From contig NZ_JOIR01000006.1 of the NCBI RefSeq assembly GCF_000720115.1, positions 172,318 to 236,317 on the forward strand: a stretch of 64,000 nt of DNA. The letters are read 5' to 3'. The notes below the pieces were generated by a model. It did not search any database. It was not told the DNA's origin and saw only the letters and a program-made list of their open reading frames with translations. Shown here piece by piece: positions 33,947 through 44,093 of the stretch. Source of the DNA: Streptomyces sp. NRRL F-2580. Its GTDB lineage: Bacteria > Actinomycetota > Actinomycetes > Streptomycetales > Streptomycetaceae. Within the stretch, counting starts at the first letter, position 1; each line of letters starts with the position of its first letter. Both the position numbers and the translations under genes were made by a program.

Positions 33947-35806
33947 ATGCAGATCAGCGATCTTCCGTATCCGGATCCGGGGGTACCCGACGCTCGCTCA
34001 GGCCCCCGTTTCCTCCTGTGGCTGGGCCGCGGTCAGCTCGGCGGACAGCTCAAGAGCCTGTGCTGGGGAATCCTGCACTTCTCCGGCATCGCGGGGCTGC
34101 CGTACGCCGTGGGAATGGGCGTCGACGCCGTCGTCGAGCGTGACGCGAACCGGCTGCTGCTCGTCGGCGCGCTGCTCCTGCTGATCGGCGTGGCCATCTC
34201 GGTCGGCGACGCCATGCTGCACCGCACCGCCGTCACCAACTGGATCACCGCGGCCGCACGCGTGCAGCAGCTGCTCGCGCGCAAGACGGCCGAACTGGGC
34301 TCGGCCCTGACCCGCCGGGTCGCCGCGGGCGAGGTGGTCGCGGTGTCCACGGGCGACGTCGAGAAGATCGGCTGGTTCGTCGAGGCGGTCTCCCGCTTCC
34401 TCGCGGCCGTCTTCGCCGTCGTCCTCGTCTGCGTCGGCCTGCTGTTCTACGCACCCGAGCTGGGCGTGGTCGTGGCCATCGGCGTGCCGGTGATCGCCCT
34501 GGCCTCGCTGCCGTTGCTGCCGCGCGCCACCAAGCGCGCCGACATCCAGCGGGAGAAGGCGGGCAAGGCCACCGAGCTGGCCTCCGACACCGTGGCGGGG
34601 CTGCGCGTGCTGCGCGGCATCGGCGGTGAGGAGCTGTTCCTCGGCCGGTACCGCGAGGCCTCTCAGGAAGTCCGCAAGGCCGCCGTGCGCAGTGCCCGGA
34701 TGTGGGCGCTGATCTCCGCGATCCAGGTGCTGCTCCCGGGCGCGCTGCTGATCACGGTGGTCTGGTACGGCGCCACGCTCGTCGTGGACGGGCGCATCGC
34801 GGTGGGTGAACTCGTCGCGGCGTTCAGCGCGGTGGCGACGCTGCTCTACCCCCTGCGGCACTTCGAGGAGATCGCCATGTCCTACTCCTTCTCGCGCCCC
34901 TCCGCCAAGCGTGCCGCCCGGGTGCTGTCGCTGACCCGTACGGACGCCGCCGAGGGCGGGGCCGGGACGGGGGCCGGGGCGGTGGAGGCACCGGCCGCCG
35001 GCGGGGACCTGTACGACCCGCAGACCGGGCTGCTGGCCCCCGCGGGCCGGTTCACCGCCGTCGTGTGCGGGGACCCGGACCTGGCGGGCCGGCTCGCCGA
35101 ACGCCTCGGCGGCCACCCCATGGACGACGACGGGAAGGACGACGCGACGGGTGACGGTCCGTCGGTGCTCCTCGGCGGCGTCGCGCTGGACGAGCTCGCC
35201 CTGGACACCGCGCGCACGCTGGTCCTCGTACAGGACAAGGATCCGGTGCTGCTGTCCGGGACCCTGCGGGAGCTGTTCGACGTACCGGCCTCCGGCGCGG
35301 TCGACTCCGGCGCGGCCCTGGCGGCCGCCCAGTGCGGGGACGTGCTGGACGCACTGCTGCAGTCGGCGCCGGACGGGGTCGACGATCCGATGGACGCGCG
35401 GATCACCGAGCGCGGCCGCTCGCTGTCCGGCGGGCAGCGTCAGCGTCTCGCGCTGGCGCGGTCCCTGGTCACCGACCCGGAGGTGCTGGTGCTGGACGAG
35501 CCGACCTCCGCGGTCGACTCGCACACCGAGGCCCGGATCGCGGACGGGATCGCGACCCTGCGCGCCGGCCGCACCACGGTGGTACTGGCGTCCTCGCCGC
35601 TGCTGCTGGACCGCGCGGAGCGGGTCGTCCTCATCGACGGAGGCACGGTGGCGGCGGTCGGCACGCACCGCGAACTGCTGCACCGCGAGCCGCTGTACCG
35701 GGCCGTGGTCACCCGCGAGACGGACGAGGAGCAGCAGCAGCCCCTCGCCCGGATGGAACTGACCGAGCTGGAAGAAGCACTCACAGAGATCGAGGAATCC
35801 GCATGA
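33947..35806 (+). CDS. ABC exporter subunit A with a degenerate ATP-binding site
   Basis: A 619-aa half transporter. About six helices fill the first 300 residues, and [23 protein letters not shown] joins to an atypical ATPase domain. Where Walker A should be, the sequence is [16 protein letters not shown], with no GKS/T. The signature [15 protein letters not shown] and Walker [13 protein letters not shown] are canonical, but the H-loop reads LASSPLLL and lacks His. It therefore cannot bind ATP normally in its own site but supplies the signature to its partner. Its stop overlaps the partner start (ATGA at 35803). Start ATG 33947 has GGGG upstream. Confidence 0.9.
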   Translation: MQISDLPYPDPGVPDARSGPRFLLWLGRGQLGGQLKSLCWGILHFSGIAGLPYAVGMGVDAVVERDANRLLLVGALLLLIGVAISVGDAMLHRTAVTNWITAAARVQQLLARKTAELGSALTRRVAAGEVVAVSTGDVEKIGWFVEAVSRFLAAVFAVVLVCVGLLFYAPELGVVVAIGVPVIALASLPLLPRATKRADIQREKAGKATELASDTVAGLRVLRGIGGEELFLGRYREASQEVRKAAVRSARMWALISAIQVLLPGALLITVVWYGATLVVDGRIAVGELVAAFSAVATLLYPLRHFEEIAMSYSFSRPSAKRAARVLSLTRTDAAEGGAGTGAGAVEAPAAGGDLYDPQTGLLAPAGRFTAVVCGDPDLAGRLAERLGGHPMDDDGKDDATGDGPSVLLGGVALDELALDTARTLVLVQDKDPVLLSGTLRELFDVPASGAVDSGAALAAAQCGDVLDALLQSAPDGVDDPMDARITERGRSLSGGQRQRLALARSLVTDPEVLVLDEPTSAVDSHTEARIADGIATLRAGRTTVVLASSPLLLDRAERVVLIDGGTVAAVGTHRELLHREPLYRAVVTRETDEEQQQPLARMELTELEEALTEIEESA

Positions 35807-37584
35807 TCGGCGTGGCGCCGCCGGAGTACGATCCGGCGGCCCCCCAATCGGCCGCGACCCTGCCCGTGGGCAGTTCGGCGACCGTACGGGGCTATGTGCG
35901 CGGCCTGTTCCGCCGCCACCGGCGGGCCTTCGTGCTGCTGGTGACGGTCAACGCGGTGGCGGTGATCGCCTCCATGGTCGGCCCGTACCTGCTGGGCCGG
36001 GTCGTGGACGATCTCGCGCAGGGGGCGCGCGAGCTCCATCTGGGGCGCGTGGCGCTGCTGTTCGCGCTGGCGCTCGCCGTCCAGACGTTCTTCGTCCGGC
36101 TGGTCCGGCTGCGCGGGGCGATGCTGGGCGAGGAGATGCTGGCCGATCTGCGCGAGGACTTCCTCGTCCGGTCGGTGGGGCTGCCGCCCGGCGTGCTGGA
36201 ACGGGCCGGTACCGGTGACCTGCTGTCGCGGATCACCACCGACATCGACCGGCTGGCGAACGCCATGCGCGAGGCCGTCCCGCAGCTGGCGATCGGGGTG
36301 GTGTGGGCCGGGCTGCTGTTCGGCGCGCTCGCGGTGACCGCGCCGCCGCTGGCATTGGCCGCGCTGGTGGCGCTGCCGGTGCTGGTGATCGGCTGCCGCT
36401 GGTACTTCCGGCGCGCGCCGTCGGCGTACCGCTCGGAAGCCGCCGGCTACGCGGCGGTCGCGGCCGTGCTCACCGAGACGGTGGACGCGGGCCGCACGGT
36501 CGAGGCGCACCGCCTCGGGCCGGACCGGATCGCGCTGTCGGAGCGGCGGATCTCGCAGTGGGTCGCGTGGGAGCGGTACACGCTCTTCCTGCGGACGGTG
36601 CTCTTCCCCGTCATCAACGTCACCTTCGTGACGATCCTCGGCTCGGTGCTGATGATCGGCGGCTACTGCGTGCTGCAGGGCTGGATGTCGGTGGGACAGC
36701 TGACCACGGGCGCGCTGCTGGCGCAGATGCTCGTCGATCCGATCGGCCTGATCCTGCGCTGGTACGACGAGCTTCAGGTCGCCCAGGTCTCCCTGGGCCG
36801 GCTGGTGGGCGTACGGCAGATCGAGCAGGACGCCGGGGACGCGAAGGTGACTCCCGAGGGCCGGGACGTCCGGGCCGAGGAGGTCCACTTCGGCTACCGG
36901 GAGGGTGTGGACGTCCTGCACCAGGTGTCGATGTCCGTGCCGCCGGGCACCCGGATGGCGCTCGTCGGACCCTCGGGCGCCGGCAAGTCCACCCTGGGAC
37001 GGCTGCTCGCGGGCATCTACGCGCCCCGGACCGGCGAGGTCACCCTCGGCGGGGCCCGGCTGTCGGGGATGCCCGCGGAGCGGGTGCGCGAGCACGTGGC
37101 ACTGGTCAACCAGGAGCACCACGTGTTCGTGGGCTCGCTGCGCGACAACCTCCGCCTCGCGCGGACGGGCGCCGGGGACGCCGAACTGTGGGCGGCGCTG
37201 GGCGCGGTCGACGCGGACGGCTGGGCGCGGGCCTTGGAGGCCGGTCTGGACACCGAGGTCGGTTCCGGCGGCACGGCGCTGACCCCGGCGCAGGCGCAGC
37301 AGATCGCGCTGGCCCGGCTGGTACTGGCGGACCCGCACACGCTGGTGCTGGACGAGGCCACGTCCCTGCTGGACCCGCGTGCGGCGCGGCACCTGGAGCG
37401 TTCGCTCGCCCGGGTGCTGGACGGGCGCACGGTCATCGCCATCGCCCACCGGCTGCACACCGCGCACGACGCGGACGTGATCGCGGTGGTCGAGGCCGGC
37501 CGGATCAGCGAACTCGGCTCGCACGACGAGCTGGTCGCGGCCGACGGGGCGTACGCGGCGCTGTGGCGGTCCTGGCACGGGTGA
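35803..37584 (+). CDS. ABC exporter subunit B with intact Walker A/B and degenerate signature
   Basis: A 593-aa half transporter. Six helices in the first ~310 residues, then a nucleotide-binding domain with canonical Walker [12 protein letters not shown]-loop LVNQEHHVF, Walker [13 protein letters not shown] and H-loop IAHRLHTA. The signature motif is [13 protein letters not shown], lacking SGG. It is the complement of subunit A: the pair forms one consensus ATP site (Walker A/B of B with the signature of A) and one dead site. Translational coupling is by the ATGA overlap. Likely an exporter for a hydrophobic compound; the substrate is unknown. Confidence 0.92.
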   Translation: MIGVAPPEYDPAAPQSAATLPVGSSATVRGYVRGLFRRHRRAFVLLVTVNAVAVIASMVGPYLLGRVVDDLAQGARELHLGRVALLFALALAVQTFFVRLVRLRGAMLGEEMLADLREDFLVRSVGLPPGVLERAGTGDLLSRITTDIDRLANAMREAVPQLAIGVVWAGLLFGALAVTAPPLALAALVALPVLVIGCRWYFRRAPSAYRSEAAGYAAVAAVLTETVDAGRTVEAHRLGPDRIALSERRISQWVAWERYTLFLRTVLFPVINVTFVTILGSVLMIGGYCVLQGWMSVGQLTTGALLAQMLVDPIGLILRWYDELQVAQVSLGRLVGVRQIEQDAGDAKVTPEGRDVRAEEVHFGYREGVDVLHQVSMSVPPGTRMALVGPSGAGKSTLGRLLAGIYAPRTGEVTLGGARLSGMPAERVREHVALVNQEHHVFVGSLRDNLRLARTGAGDAELWAALGAVDADGWARALEAGLDTEVGSGGTALTPAQAQQIALARLVLADPHTLVLDEATSLLDPRAARHLERSLARVLDGRTVIAIAHRLHTAHDADVIAVVEAGRISELGSHDELVAADGAYAALWRSWHG

Positions 37585-37617
37585 CCCAGGCCGGCGGTTC
37601 CGCGGCCGTCCGGTCCG

Positions 37618-37902
37618 TCACGGGCCGGACGGCTCCTCGTGGTCGGACGGCTCCTCGTGGTTCGACGGCTCCTCGTGGTCGGCCCGCCGCCGGACGTCCT
37701 GGAGGCGGCCGGTCACCACGAGGTTGCCATCGGGGGTGCGCCGCGCGAGGTCGCCCGTGCGGAGGTAGCCGTCGGCGGTGAAGGCGCGCGCGTTGCGGCC
37801 GGCCGCCCGGTAGTAGCCCCGCGGGGTGTAAGGGCCCCGGGCGAGGAGGCTTCCCCCGGCGTCCTGACCCTGGCAACCCAATCCGTCAACACCCCTGCGC
37901 AC
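37618..37902 (-). pseudogene. Remnant of an acyl-adenylating ligase (DhbE/EntE-like), C-terminal fragment
   Basis: A 94-codon open frame. The core [18 protein letters not shown] then [19 protein letters not shown] matches the ANL-superfamily A8 region of 2,3-dihydroxybenzoate-AMP ligases (GELLxRGPYTxRGYY ... YRTGDLV). The N-terminal ~400 residues with the ATP loop are absent, and the C-terminal lid is replaced by a [18 protein letters not shown] tail encoded by an 18-bp repeat. It is therefore a decayed gene and not functional. It indicates that a siderophore-type adenylation gene once stood near here. Confidence 0.65.
37627..37680. repeat. Three tandem copies of an 18-bp unit
   Basis: GGACGGCTCCTCGTGGTC repeated three times with one mismatch in each of copies 2 and 3 (37627-37644, 37645-37662, 37663-37680). 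On the minus strand it encodes the acidic D/N-HEEPS repeats at the end of the ligase remnant. Typical slippage-generated array. Confidence 0.8.
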
Positions 37903-38001
37903 AATGCGCTTTCCCGACCATGGGCGCTGAATTCGATCAGCTGAAAGACCAAGGCACGCCGCTGACCAGCAGGAACGGTCGTGGCGTGGCGGCCTGGCGG
38001 A

Positions 38002-39540
38002 CTAGGGGCCGAGCAGCGGCAGGGCGGGGAAGTCGTGGTTCTGCCAGATCCGGCGGGAGGCCTCCTCCGGGTAGGCGGCCAGGTCCGGCCGGGTACCGAA
38101 GAGCCGCACGAGGCGCTGCCCGGCGTCGTAGGCGGGCCAGCCGGGGTCGCCGTGGGCGGCGAACGCCGTCCAGGCGGCCCGCATGCGCGCGGACAGCTCC
38201 TCCGCCTCCGGGAACGGGCCCTCGCCGATCAGCGCCGCGGGCTGGCCGCGGTCCAGGTTGCCGAAGACCAGCGGCACGTCGAGGGCGTGGCAGGCGCCGA
38301 GGACGCCGCCCATGCCCGGGGCCGACCAGGTCAGCTCGTAGACGTGGGCCCGGCCGCCGGCGGCGGTCTGGGCCTGGGCGAGGTGGAGGGACGGCATGCG
38401 GAACAGCCAGTCGGAGCCGACGAGCTCGTACAGCGCGTCCGGGTCCGCGGCCGGAAAGGCCTCGCGGTAGCGGCGTGCGGCGTCCCGGCCGGGGCCGAAG
38501 ACGCGCAGGGCGGTCTCCGCCTGCTCCGCGGTGACCCGGCCGAGCAGTCCGTCGAGGGCGGTGAGCAGCCGTGTCTCGTCGCGGGTGTGGCCGACGAGGA
38601 GGTCGACGTCCCGGCCGGCGCCGTCGGCCAGGGCCTGCCACGGCGTGACCGGCAGGGTTTCGTCTCCGACGACCGGCGAGAACGGGACCGCCCGGTGCGC
38701 GACCGGGCCCCAGCGATCGGCCCACTGGTCCATCTTGGCGCCGACCGCGTCACCGGCGGCGGACAGCCGGGCGGGGTCCACGGCGGACAGGTCGGTGAGC
38801 GTGGGGCGCAGTCCCAGCTCGGCGGCGCAGGCGGCGGCGATGTCGGCGGCGAGTTCCGGCGAGAAGAAGGTGCCCTGCACGCTCTGCGCGACGGCGCGGC
38901 GGAAGAGGCCGGCCGCACGCGGCACCGCCGACAGCGCGGCGACCGATCCGGCGCCCGCCGACTGGCCGAAGACCGTGACGCGGCCCGGGTCACCGCCGAA
39001 GGCTCGGATGTTGTCGCGCACCCATTCCAGGGCGGCGACCTGGTCCAGCAGGCCCCGGTTGGCGGGCGCCCCCTCGATCTGCCCGAACCCCTCCAGGCCG
39101 ACGCGATAGTTGAACGTCACCACGACGACAGCGCCGTCGCGCGCCAGGCGGCCCCCGTCGTACTCGGGAAGGCCCGACATGCCGATCGAGTACGCGCCGC
39201 CCTGGATCCACACCATCACGGGCAGCCCCGCGCCCGGGCCCGGCTCGGGCGACCACACGTTGACCGTGAGCCAGTCGTCACCCGCCGCGTCCCGTGCCAG
39301 CGCGTCCATGCCGAAGTGGCCGCCCTGTGGTGGCGGCGGCCCGTACGACACGGCCGGCCGTACGCCGTCCCATCCCCGTACGGGCCCCGGCGCGGCGAAC
39401 CGCAGCGGGCCGACCGGCGGCTCGGCGAAGGGGATGCCGCGGAAGACCGCCACCCCCTCCTCGCGGGTGCCGCGCAGCGCTCCGCCCGCCACGCGGACCT
39501 CCGGCCCGGATCCGGCGGCCTCGGACGCGACAACGGTCAT
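38002..39540 (-). CDS. Type B carboxylesterase/lipase family alpha/beta hydrolase
   Basis: A 512-aa esterase of the pNB-esterase/cholinesterase-like family. N-terminal FRGIPFAEPPVGPLRFAAP, oxyanion hole region MVWIQGGAYSIGM (with Gln where His is usual), nucleophile elbow FGQSAGAGSVAAL, and catalytic His in GACHALDVPLVFGN. There is no signal peptide, so it is cytoplasmic. ATG 39540 is used, with GGGAG five bases before it; the GTG directly before is less likely. Hydrolyses carboxylic esters; natural substrate unknown. The upstream membrane hydrolase gene is on the same strand, 106 bp away. Confidence 0.9.
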   Translation of the reverse strand: MTVVASEAAGSGPEVRVAGGALRGTREEGVAVFRGIPFAEPPVGPLRFAAPGPVRGWDGVRPAVSYGPPPPQGGHFGMDALARDAAGDDWLTVNVWSPEPGPGAGLPVMVWIQGGAYSIGMSGLPEYDGGRLARDGAVVVVTFNYRVGLEGFGQIEGAPANRGLLDQVAALEWVRDNIRAFGGDPGRVTVFGQSAGAGSVAALSAVPRAAGLFRRAVAQSVQGTFFSPELAADIAAACAAELGLRPTLTDLSAVDPARLSAAGDAVGAKMDQWADRWGPVAHRAVPFSPVVGDETLPVTPWQALADGAGRDVDLLVGHTRDETRLLTALDGLLGRVTAEQAETALRVFGPGRDAARRYREAFPAADPDALYELVGSDWLFRMPSLHLAQAQTAAGGRAHVYELTWSAPGMGGVLGACHALDVPLVFGNLDRGQPAALIGEGPFPEAEELSARMRAAWTAFAAHGDPGWPAYDAGQRLVRLFGTRPDLAAYPEEASRRIWQNHDFPALPLLGP

Positions 39541-39646
39541 CACAGCTCCCTCACTGGGCGGCGTCGCGGACGCTTCGGATCATCCCGTCGCCGCCCTAGG
39601 CGCGCCAGTGATTTAGGGAGCCGCCGGCGCCGGCCGGAGGGCGGGT

Positions 39647-40438
39647 CTAGATGAACCCGAGGGCCGAGGCGCCGCCGAAGCCGCCCAGCAGGACGAAGAC
39701 CGGCATGAGGACCTTGAGCTCCACCCAGCTGCCGGCGCGGAAGCGCATCATCTTCGGCGGCCCGATCGGGTACCAGCGCTTGCCGGCGATCGGGAGGGGC
39801 CACAGGACCGGACAGCCGGAGACGGTCAGCGCGTCGCCGATGTCGTGGACCAGGGCGCCGAGCACGATCGGCAGGCCGAGCCAGAGGTACTCCTGGCCCG
39901 GTCCGGTGAACAGCCAGTTCGCGCCGTTGCCGGGCTGGTCGAGCACCCCGGCCAGGATCCACGCGCTGGTCGCGCCGAGCAGCCAGACCAGGACGTCGCT
40001 GGACATCCGGGCCGCCCGCCACAGCAGGCCTTCGACCGCCAGCACCAGGTGCACGAAGAGCAGGGCGAGCACGCCCCAGCGGTCGGCGGTGACGGCGAGC
40101 ACGGAGGCGCCGCCGCCGATCAGGACGGCCCAGAGCCACGTGTGCGTCAGTGTGCGGTGGCCGCCGGTGCGGCGGGCGTCCTTCTTGGAGCGGGTGGACT
40201 TGTAGACGGCGTAGGAGATCTTGTCGACCACCTCGCACAGCCCCTTGGAGAGGGGGCCGAAGGCGCGTGAGATCGTCGCCGACTTGTGGTCGAGGTCGGG
40301 GGCCAGGGCCGCCCCGGCGCAGATGAGCGCGCCGACGACGAGGACCGGCCACGGCATGGGGTGTCCGGCTGCCGCGGTCGCCGCGCCCACCCCCAGCCAG
40401 GCCGCTGCACCGGACAGTGAGTGCGCCGGACCCATCAT
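39647..40438 (-). CDS. YdjM/DUF457-family membrane-bound metal-dependent hydrolase
   Basis: A 263-aa inner-membrane protein with about six helices. Probable metal ligands are GPAHSLSG near the N-terminus, APDLDHKS, GGHRTLTHTWLW and ALVHDIGDALT, in the order typical of LexA-regulated YdjM/YfhO-type predicted hydrolases. ATG 40438 is selected over the upstream 40594 codon because it has GGGA in front and gives the usual N-terminus MMGPAHSLSG. Function is not established in any organism I can name. It is divergent from the SF2 helicase, and the starts lie within 150 bp. Confidence 0.78.
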   Translation of the reverse strand: MMGPAHSLSGAAAWLGVGAATAAAGHPMPWPVLVVGALICAGAALAPDLDHKSATISRAFGPLSKGLCEVVDKISYAVYKSTRSKKDARRTGGHRTLTHTWLWAVLIGGGASVLAVTADRWGVLALLFVHLVLAVEGLLWRAARMSSDVLVWLLGATSAWILAGVLDQPGNGANWLFTGPGQEYLWLGLPIVLGALVHDIGDALTVSGCPVLWPLPIAGKRWYPIGPPKMMRFRAGSWVELKVLMPVFVLLGGFGGASALGFI

Positions 40439-40583
40439 GGTCGTTTCCCGCCCCGCTGGAGTTGTGGTCGGGCCCCGTCGACTGTTTCGTTCGGGCCTCA
40501 TCGACGGCACAGCGTACCGTCGGTGATCTTCCTCCCGTCCGCCGGTTCCCTGATCCGGGGGGAAGCCAGGCAAGATGGGGGGT

Positions 40584-43106
40584 GTGACCCTCATTGATCA
40601 GCTCCCGCCGAACGCCGACCCCGACGCCCTCTTCGAGGCTTTCTCCTCGTGGGCGGAGGACCAGGGCATCACCCTGTACCCGGCTCAGGAGGAGGCGCTG
40701 ATCGAGGTCGTCTCCGGGGCGAACGTGATCCTGTCCACCCCGACCGGCTCCGGCAAGAGCCTCGTCGCGGCCGGCGCGCACTTCACGGCCCTGGCCCAGG
40801 ACAAGGTCACCTTCTACACCGCCCCGATCAAGGCCCTGGTGTCGGAGAAGTTCTTCGACCTGTGCAAGCTCTTCGGCACCGAGAACGTCGGCATGCTGAC
40901 CGGCGACGCCTCCGTGAACGCGGACGCCCCGGTGATCTGCTGCACCGCCGAGGTGCTGGCCTCCATCGCCCTGCGCGACGGCAAGCACGCCGACATCGGC
41001 CAGGTCGTGATGGACGAGTTCCACTTCTATGCCGAGCCGGACCGCGGCTGGGCCTGGCAGATCCCGCTGCTGGAGCTGCCGCAGGCGCAGTTCGTCCTGA
41101 TGTCGGCGACGCTCGGCGACATGAAGCGGTTCGAGGAGGACCTGACCCGGCGCACCGGCCGGCCCACCTCCGTGGTCCGCTCCGCGACCCGGCCCGTCCC
41201 GCTGTCCTACGAGTACGTCACCACGCCGATCACCGACACGATCACCGAGCTGCTGGAGACCCGGCAGGCTCCCGTCTACATCGTGCACTTCACCCAGGCC
41301 CAGGCGGTCGAGCGGGCGCAGTCGCTCATGAGCATCAACATGTGCACCCGCGAGGAGAAGGACAAGATCCAGGATCTGATCGGCAATTTCCGCTTCACCA
41401 CCAAGTTCGGCCAGAACCTCTCCCGCTACGTCCGGCACGGGATCGGCGTGCACCACGCCGGCATGCTGCCCAAGTACCGCCGCCTGGTGGAGAAGCTCGC
41501 CCAGGCCGGTCTGCTGAAGGTCATCTGCGGTACGGACACCCTCGGGGTCGGCGTCAACGTCCCGATCCGTACGGTGCTGTTCACCGCGCTCACCAAGTAC
41601 GACGGCAACCGGGTCCGGACGCTGCGCGCCCGTGAGTTCCACCAGATCGCCGGCCGCGCCGGCCGGGCCGGCTTCGACACGGCGGGCTACGTGGTCGCGC
41701 AGGCGCCCGAGCACGTCATCGAGAACGAGAAGGCCCTCGCGAAGGCGGGCGACGACCCGAAGAAGCGCCGCAAGGTGGTGCGCAAGAAGGCCCCGGAGGG
41801 CTTCGTCGCCTGGTCGGACACCACCTTCGAGAAGCTCATCGCCGCCGACCCGGAGCCGCTGACCTCGCGCTTCAAGGTCACCAACATCATGCTGCTGTCG
41901 GTCATCGCCCGGCCGGGCGATGCCTTCAAGGCGATGCGGCACCTCCTCGAGGACAACCACGAGCCCCGCAAGGCGCAGATCCGGCACATCCGCCGGGCCA
42001 TCGCGATCTACCGCTCGCTGCTGGACGGCGGTGTCGTCGAGAAGCTCGACACCCCGGACGCCGAGGGCCGCACCATCCGGCTCACCGTCGACCTCCAGCA
42101 GGACTTCGCGCTCAACCAGCCGCTGTCCACCTTCGCGCTGGCCTCCTTCGACCTGCTGGACCCGGAGTCCCCCTCGTACGCGCTGGACATGGTGTCCGTC
42201 GTGGAGTCCACGCTGGACGACCCGCGCCAGATCCTGGCCGCGCAGCAGAACAAGGAACGCGGCATCCAGGTCGGCCAGATGAAGGCCGACGGCATCGAGT
42301 ACGAGGAGCGGATGGAGCGGCTCCAGGACGTCACCTATCCCAAGCCGCTCGAAGAGCTGCTCCTCCACGCCTACGAGGTGTACGCCAAGAGCCACCCGTG
42401 GGTGCGCGACCACCCCGTCTCCCCGAAGTCGATCATCCGCGACATGTACGAACGCGCGATGACCTTCACCGAGTTCACCTCCTTCTACGAGCTGGCCCGC
42501 ACCGAGGGCATCGTGCTGCGCTACCTGGCGAGCGCCTTCAAGGCGCTCGACCACACCATCCCCGACGACCTCAAGTCCGAGGACCTCCAGGACCTGATCG
42601 AATGGCTCGGCGAACTGGTCCGCCAGGTCGACTCCAGCCTGCTCGACGAGTGGGAGCAGCTGGCGAACCCGGAGGTGGAGACGGCGGAGCAGGCCCAGGA
42701 GAAGGCCGACCAGGTCAAGCCGGTCACCGCGAACGCGCGCGCCTTCCGCGTCCTGGTCCGCAACGCGATGTTCCGCCGGGTGGAGCTGGCCGCCCTCGAC
42801 CACGTCAACGTGCTGGGCGAGCTGGACGCCGAGTCCGGCTGGGACGCCGACGCCTGGGGCGAGGCCATGGACGGGTACTGGGACGAGTACGACGACCTGG
42901 GCACCGGTCCCGACGCGCGCGGCCCCAAGCTGCTGCAGATCGAGGAGGACGCGGCGCACGGCCTGTGGCGCGTCCGCCAGACCTTCGCCGACCCCAACGG
43001 CGACCATGGCTGGGGCATCAGCGCCGAGGTCGACCTCGCGGCCTCCGACGAGGAGGGCCGGGCCGTCATCCGGGTCACCTCGGTCGGCGAGCTCGGCGCC
43101 CTCTGA
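40584..43106 (+). CDS. SF2 DEAD/DEAH-box helicase with DUF3516 (Ski2/Mtr4-like)
   Basis: About 840 aa. RecA domain 1: Q-region LYPAQEEAL, P-loop TPTGSGKSLVA, motif Ia TAPIKALVSEKF, motif II MDEFHFY, motif III MSATLGD. RecA domain 2: VYIVHFTQAQAVERA, GIGVHHAGMLPKYRR, GTDTLGVGVNVPIRTV and motif VI HQIAGRAGRAG. The C-terminal half is the actinobacterial DUF3516. It is probably an RNA or nucleic-acid remodelling helicase. GTG 40584 (VTLIDQLPP) has a G-rich ribosome site; ATG 40575 is the alternative. TesB follows 64 bp downstream in the same direction. Confidence 0.9.
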   Translation: MTLIDQLPPNADPDALFEAFSSWAEDQGITLYPAQEEALIEVVSGANVILSTPTGSGKSLVAAGAHFTALAQDKVTFYTAPIKALVSEKFFDLCKLFGTENVGMLTGDASVNADAPVICCTAEVLASIALRDGKHADIGQVVMDEFHFYAEPDRGWAWQIPLLELPQAQFVLMSATLGDMKRFEEDLTRRTGRPTSVVRSATRPVPLSYEYVTTPITDTITELLETRQAPVYIVHFTQAQAVERAQSLMSINMCTREEKDKIQDLIGNFRFTTKFGQNLSRYVRHGIGVHHAGMLPKYRRLVEKLAQAGLLKVICGTDTLGVGVNVPIRTVLFTALTKYDGNRVRTLRAREFHQIAGRAGRAGFDTAGYVVAQAPEHVIENEKALAKAGDDPKKRRKVVRKKAPEGFVAWSDTTFEKLIAADPEPLTSRFKVTNIMLLSVIARPGDAFKAMRHLLEDNHEPRKAQIRHIRRAIAIYRSLLDGGVVEKLDTPDAEGRTIRLTVDLQQDFALNQPLSTFALASFDLLDPESPSYALDMVSVVESTLDDPRQILAAQQNKERGIQVGQMKADGIEYEERMERLQDVTYPKPLEELLLHAYEVYAKSHPWVRDHPVSPKSIIRDMYERAMTFTEFTSFYELARTEGIVLRYLASAFKALDHTIPDDLKSEDLQDLIEWLGELVRQVDSSLLDEWEQLANPEVETAEQAQEKADQVKPVTANARAFRVLVRNAMFRRVELAALDHVNVLGELDAESGWDADAWGEAMDGYWDEYDDLGTGPDARGPKLLQIEEDAAHGLWRVRQTFADPNGDHGWGISAEVDLAASDEEGRAVIRVTSVGELGAL

Positions 43107-43170
43107 CCCGCTCCGGCATTCCGCCGACCCGCCCCGACCCCCGCCCGGACCCGACAGTGGAGATCCTCTG

Positions 43171-44085
43171 ATGACGAACCCCGCCGAGAGACTGGTCGAT
43201 CTGCTCGATCTGGAGCAGATCGAGGTCAACATCTTCCGCGGCGCCAGCCCCCAGGAGTCCCTCCAGCGCGTCTTCGGCGGCCAGGTCGCCGGCCAGGCGC
43301 TGGTGGCTGCGGGCCGCACCGTCGAGAGCGACCGCCCGGTCCACTCGCTGCACGCGTACTTCCTGCGCCCCGGCATCCCCGGGGTGCCGATCGTGTACCA
43401 GGTGGAGCGGGTGCGCGACGGGCGTTCCTTCACCACGCGCCGGGTCACCGCAGTCCAGCAGGGCAAGACGATCTTCAATCTCACCGCCTCCTTCCATCAT
43501 CCGGAGGAGGGCAGCATCGAGCACCAGCTGCCTCCTCATCACTACCCCCACCCGGACACGCTCCCCAAGGTCGCGGACGAGATCCGCGAGCACCTCGGGG
43601 CGCTGCCGGAGGCACTGGAGCGGATGGCCCGCCGCCAGCCCTTCGACATCCGGTACGTGAACCGGCTCCGCTGGACTCCGGAGGAGCTCAAGGGCGCCGA
43701 CCCCCGCAGCGCGGTGTGGATGCGCGCGGTCGGCCCGCTGGGCGACGACCCGCTCGTGCACACCTGCGCCCTGACCTACGCCAGTGACATGACCCTCCTC
43801 GATGCCGTGCGCATCCCCGTGGAGCCCCTGTGGGGGATGCGCGGTTTCGACATGGCCTCGCTCGACCACGCCATGTGGTTCCACCGGCCGTTCCGGGCGG
43901 ACGAGTGGTTCCTGTACGACCAGGAGTCGCCCATCGCGCACGGCGGCCGCGGTCTCGCCCGGGGCCGCATCTACGACGTTGAGGGCAGGCTGCTGGTCTC
44001 CGTGGTCCAGGAGGGCCTCTTCCGTCCGTACCCCGCCAAGCCGGCCGATCCGGCCCGGCCGTCCGAGCCCGCCCCGAAGAGCTGA
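43171..44085 (+). CDS. tesB: Acyl-CoA thioesterase II
   Basis: A 304-aa double-hotdog thioesterase that hydrolyses medium- and long-chain acyl-CoA. The N-terminal hotdog begins LVDLLDLEQIEVNIFRG and has RVFGGQVAGQALVAA and HSLHAYFLRPG; the C-terminal hotdog has GRGLARGRIYDVEGRLLVSVVQEGLFR. Conserved active-site Asp, Gln and Thr residues fall in the region SLDHAMWFHRPFRADEWFLYDQESP and ALTYASDMTLLDA. The start ATG has GGAG 10 bases upstream. It is in the order helicase-tesB-ychJ, likely one operon; tesB and ychJ are 8 bp apart. Confidence 0.95.
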   Translation: MTNPAERLVDLLDLEQIEVNIFRGASPQESLQRVFGGQVAGQALVAAGRTVESDRPVHSLHAYFLRPGIPGVPIVYQVERVRDGRSFTTRRVTAVQQGKTIFNLTASFHHPEEGSIEHQLPPHHYPHPDTLPKVADEIREHLGALPEALERMARRQPFDIRYVNRLRWTPEELKGADPRSAVWMRAVGPLGDDPLVHTCALTYASDMTLLDAVRIPVEPLWGMRGFDMASLDHAMWFHRPFRADEWFLYDQESPIAHGGRGLARGRIYDVEGRLLVSVVQEGLFRPYPAKPADPARPSEPAPKS

Positions 44086-44093
44086 GCACGCCC

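Noticed and set aside
39540..43484. 1314-codon open frame on the minus strand antisense to the SF2 helicase
   Set aside because: Repetitive Arg/Gly/Val composition and no domain; it is the antisense shadow usual in very GC-rich coding DNA. The plus-strand helicase explains the region completely.
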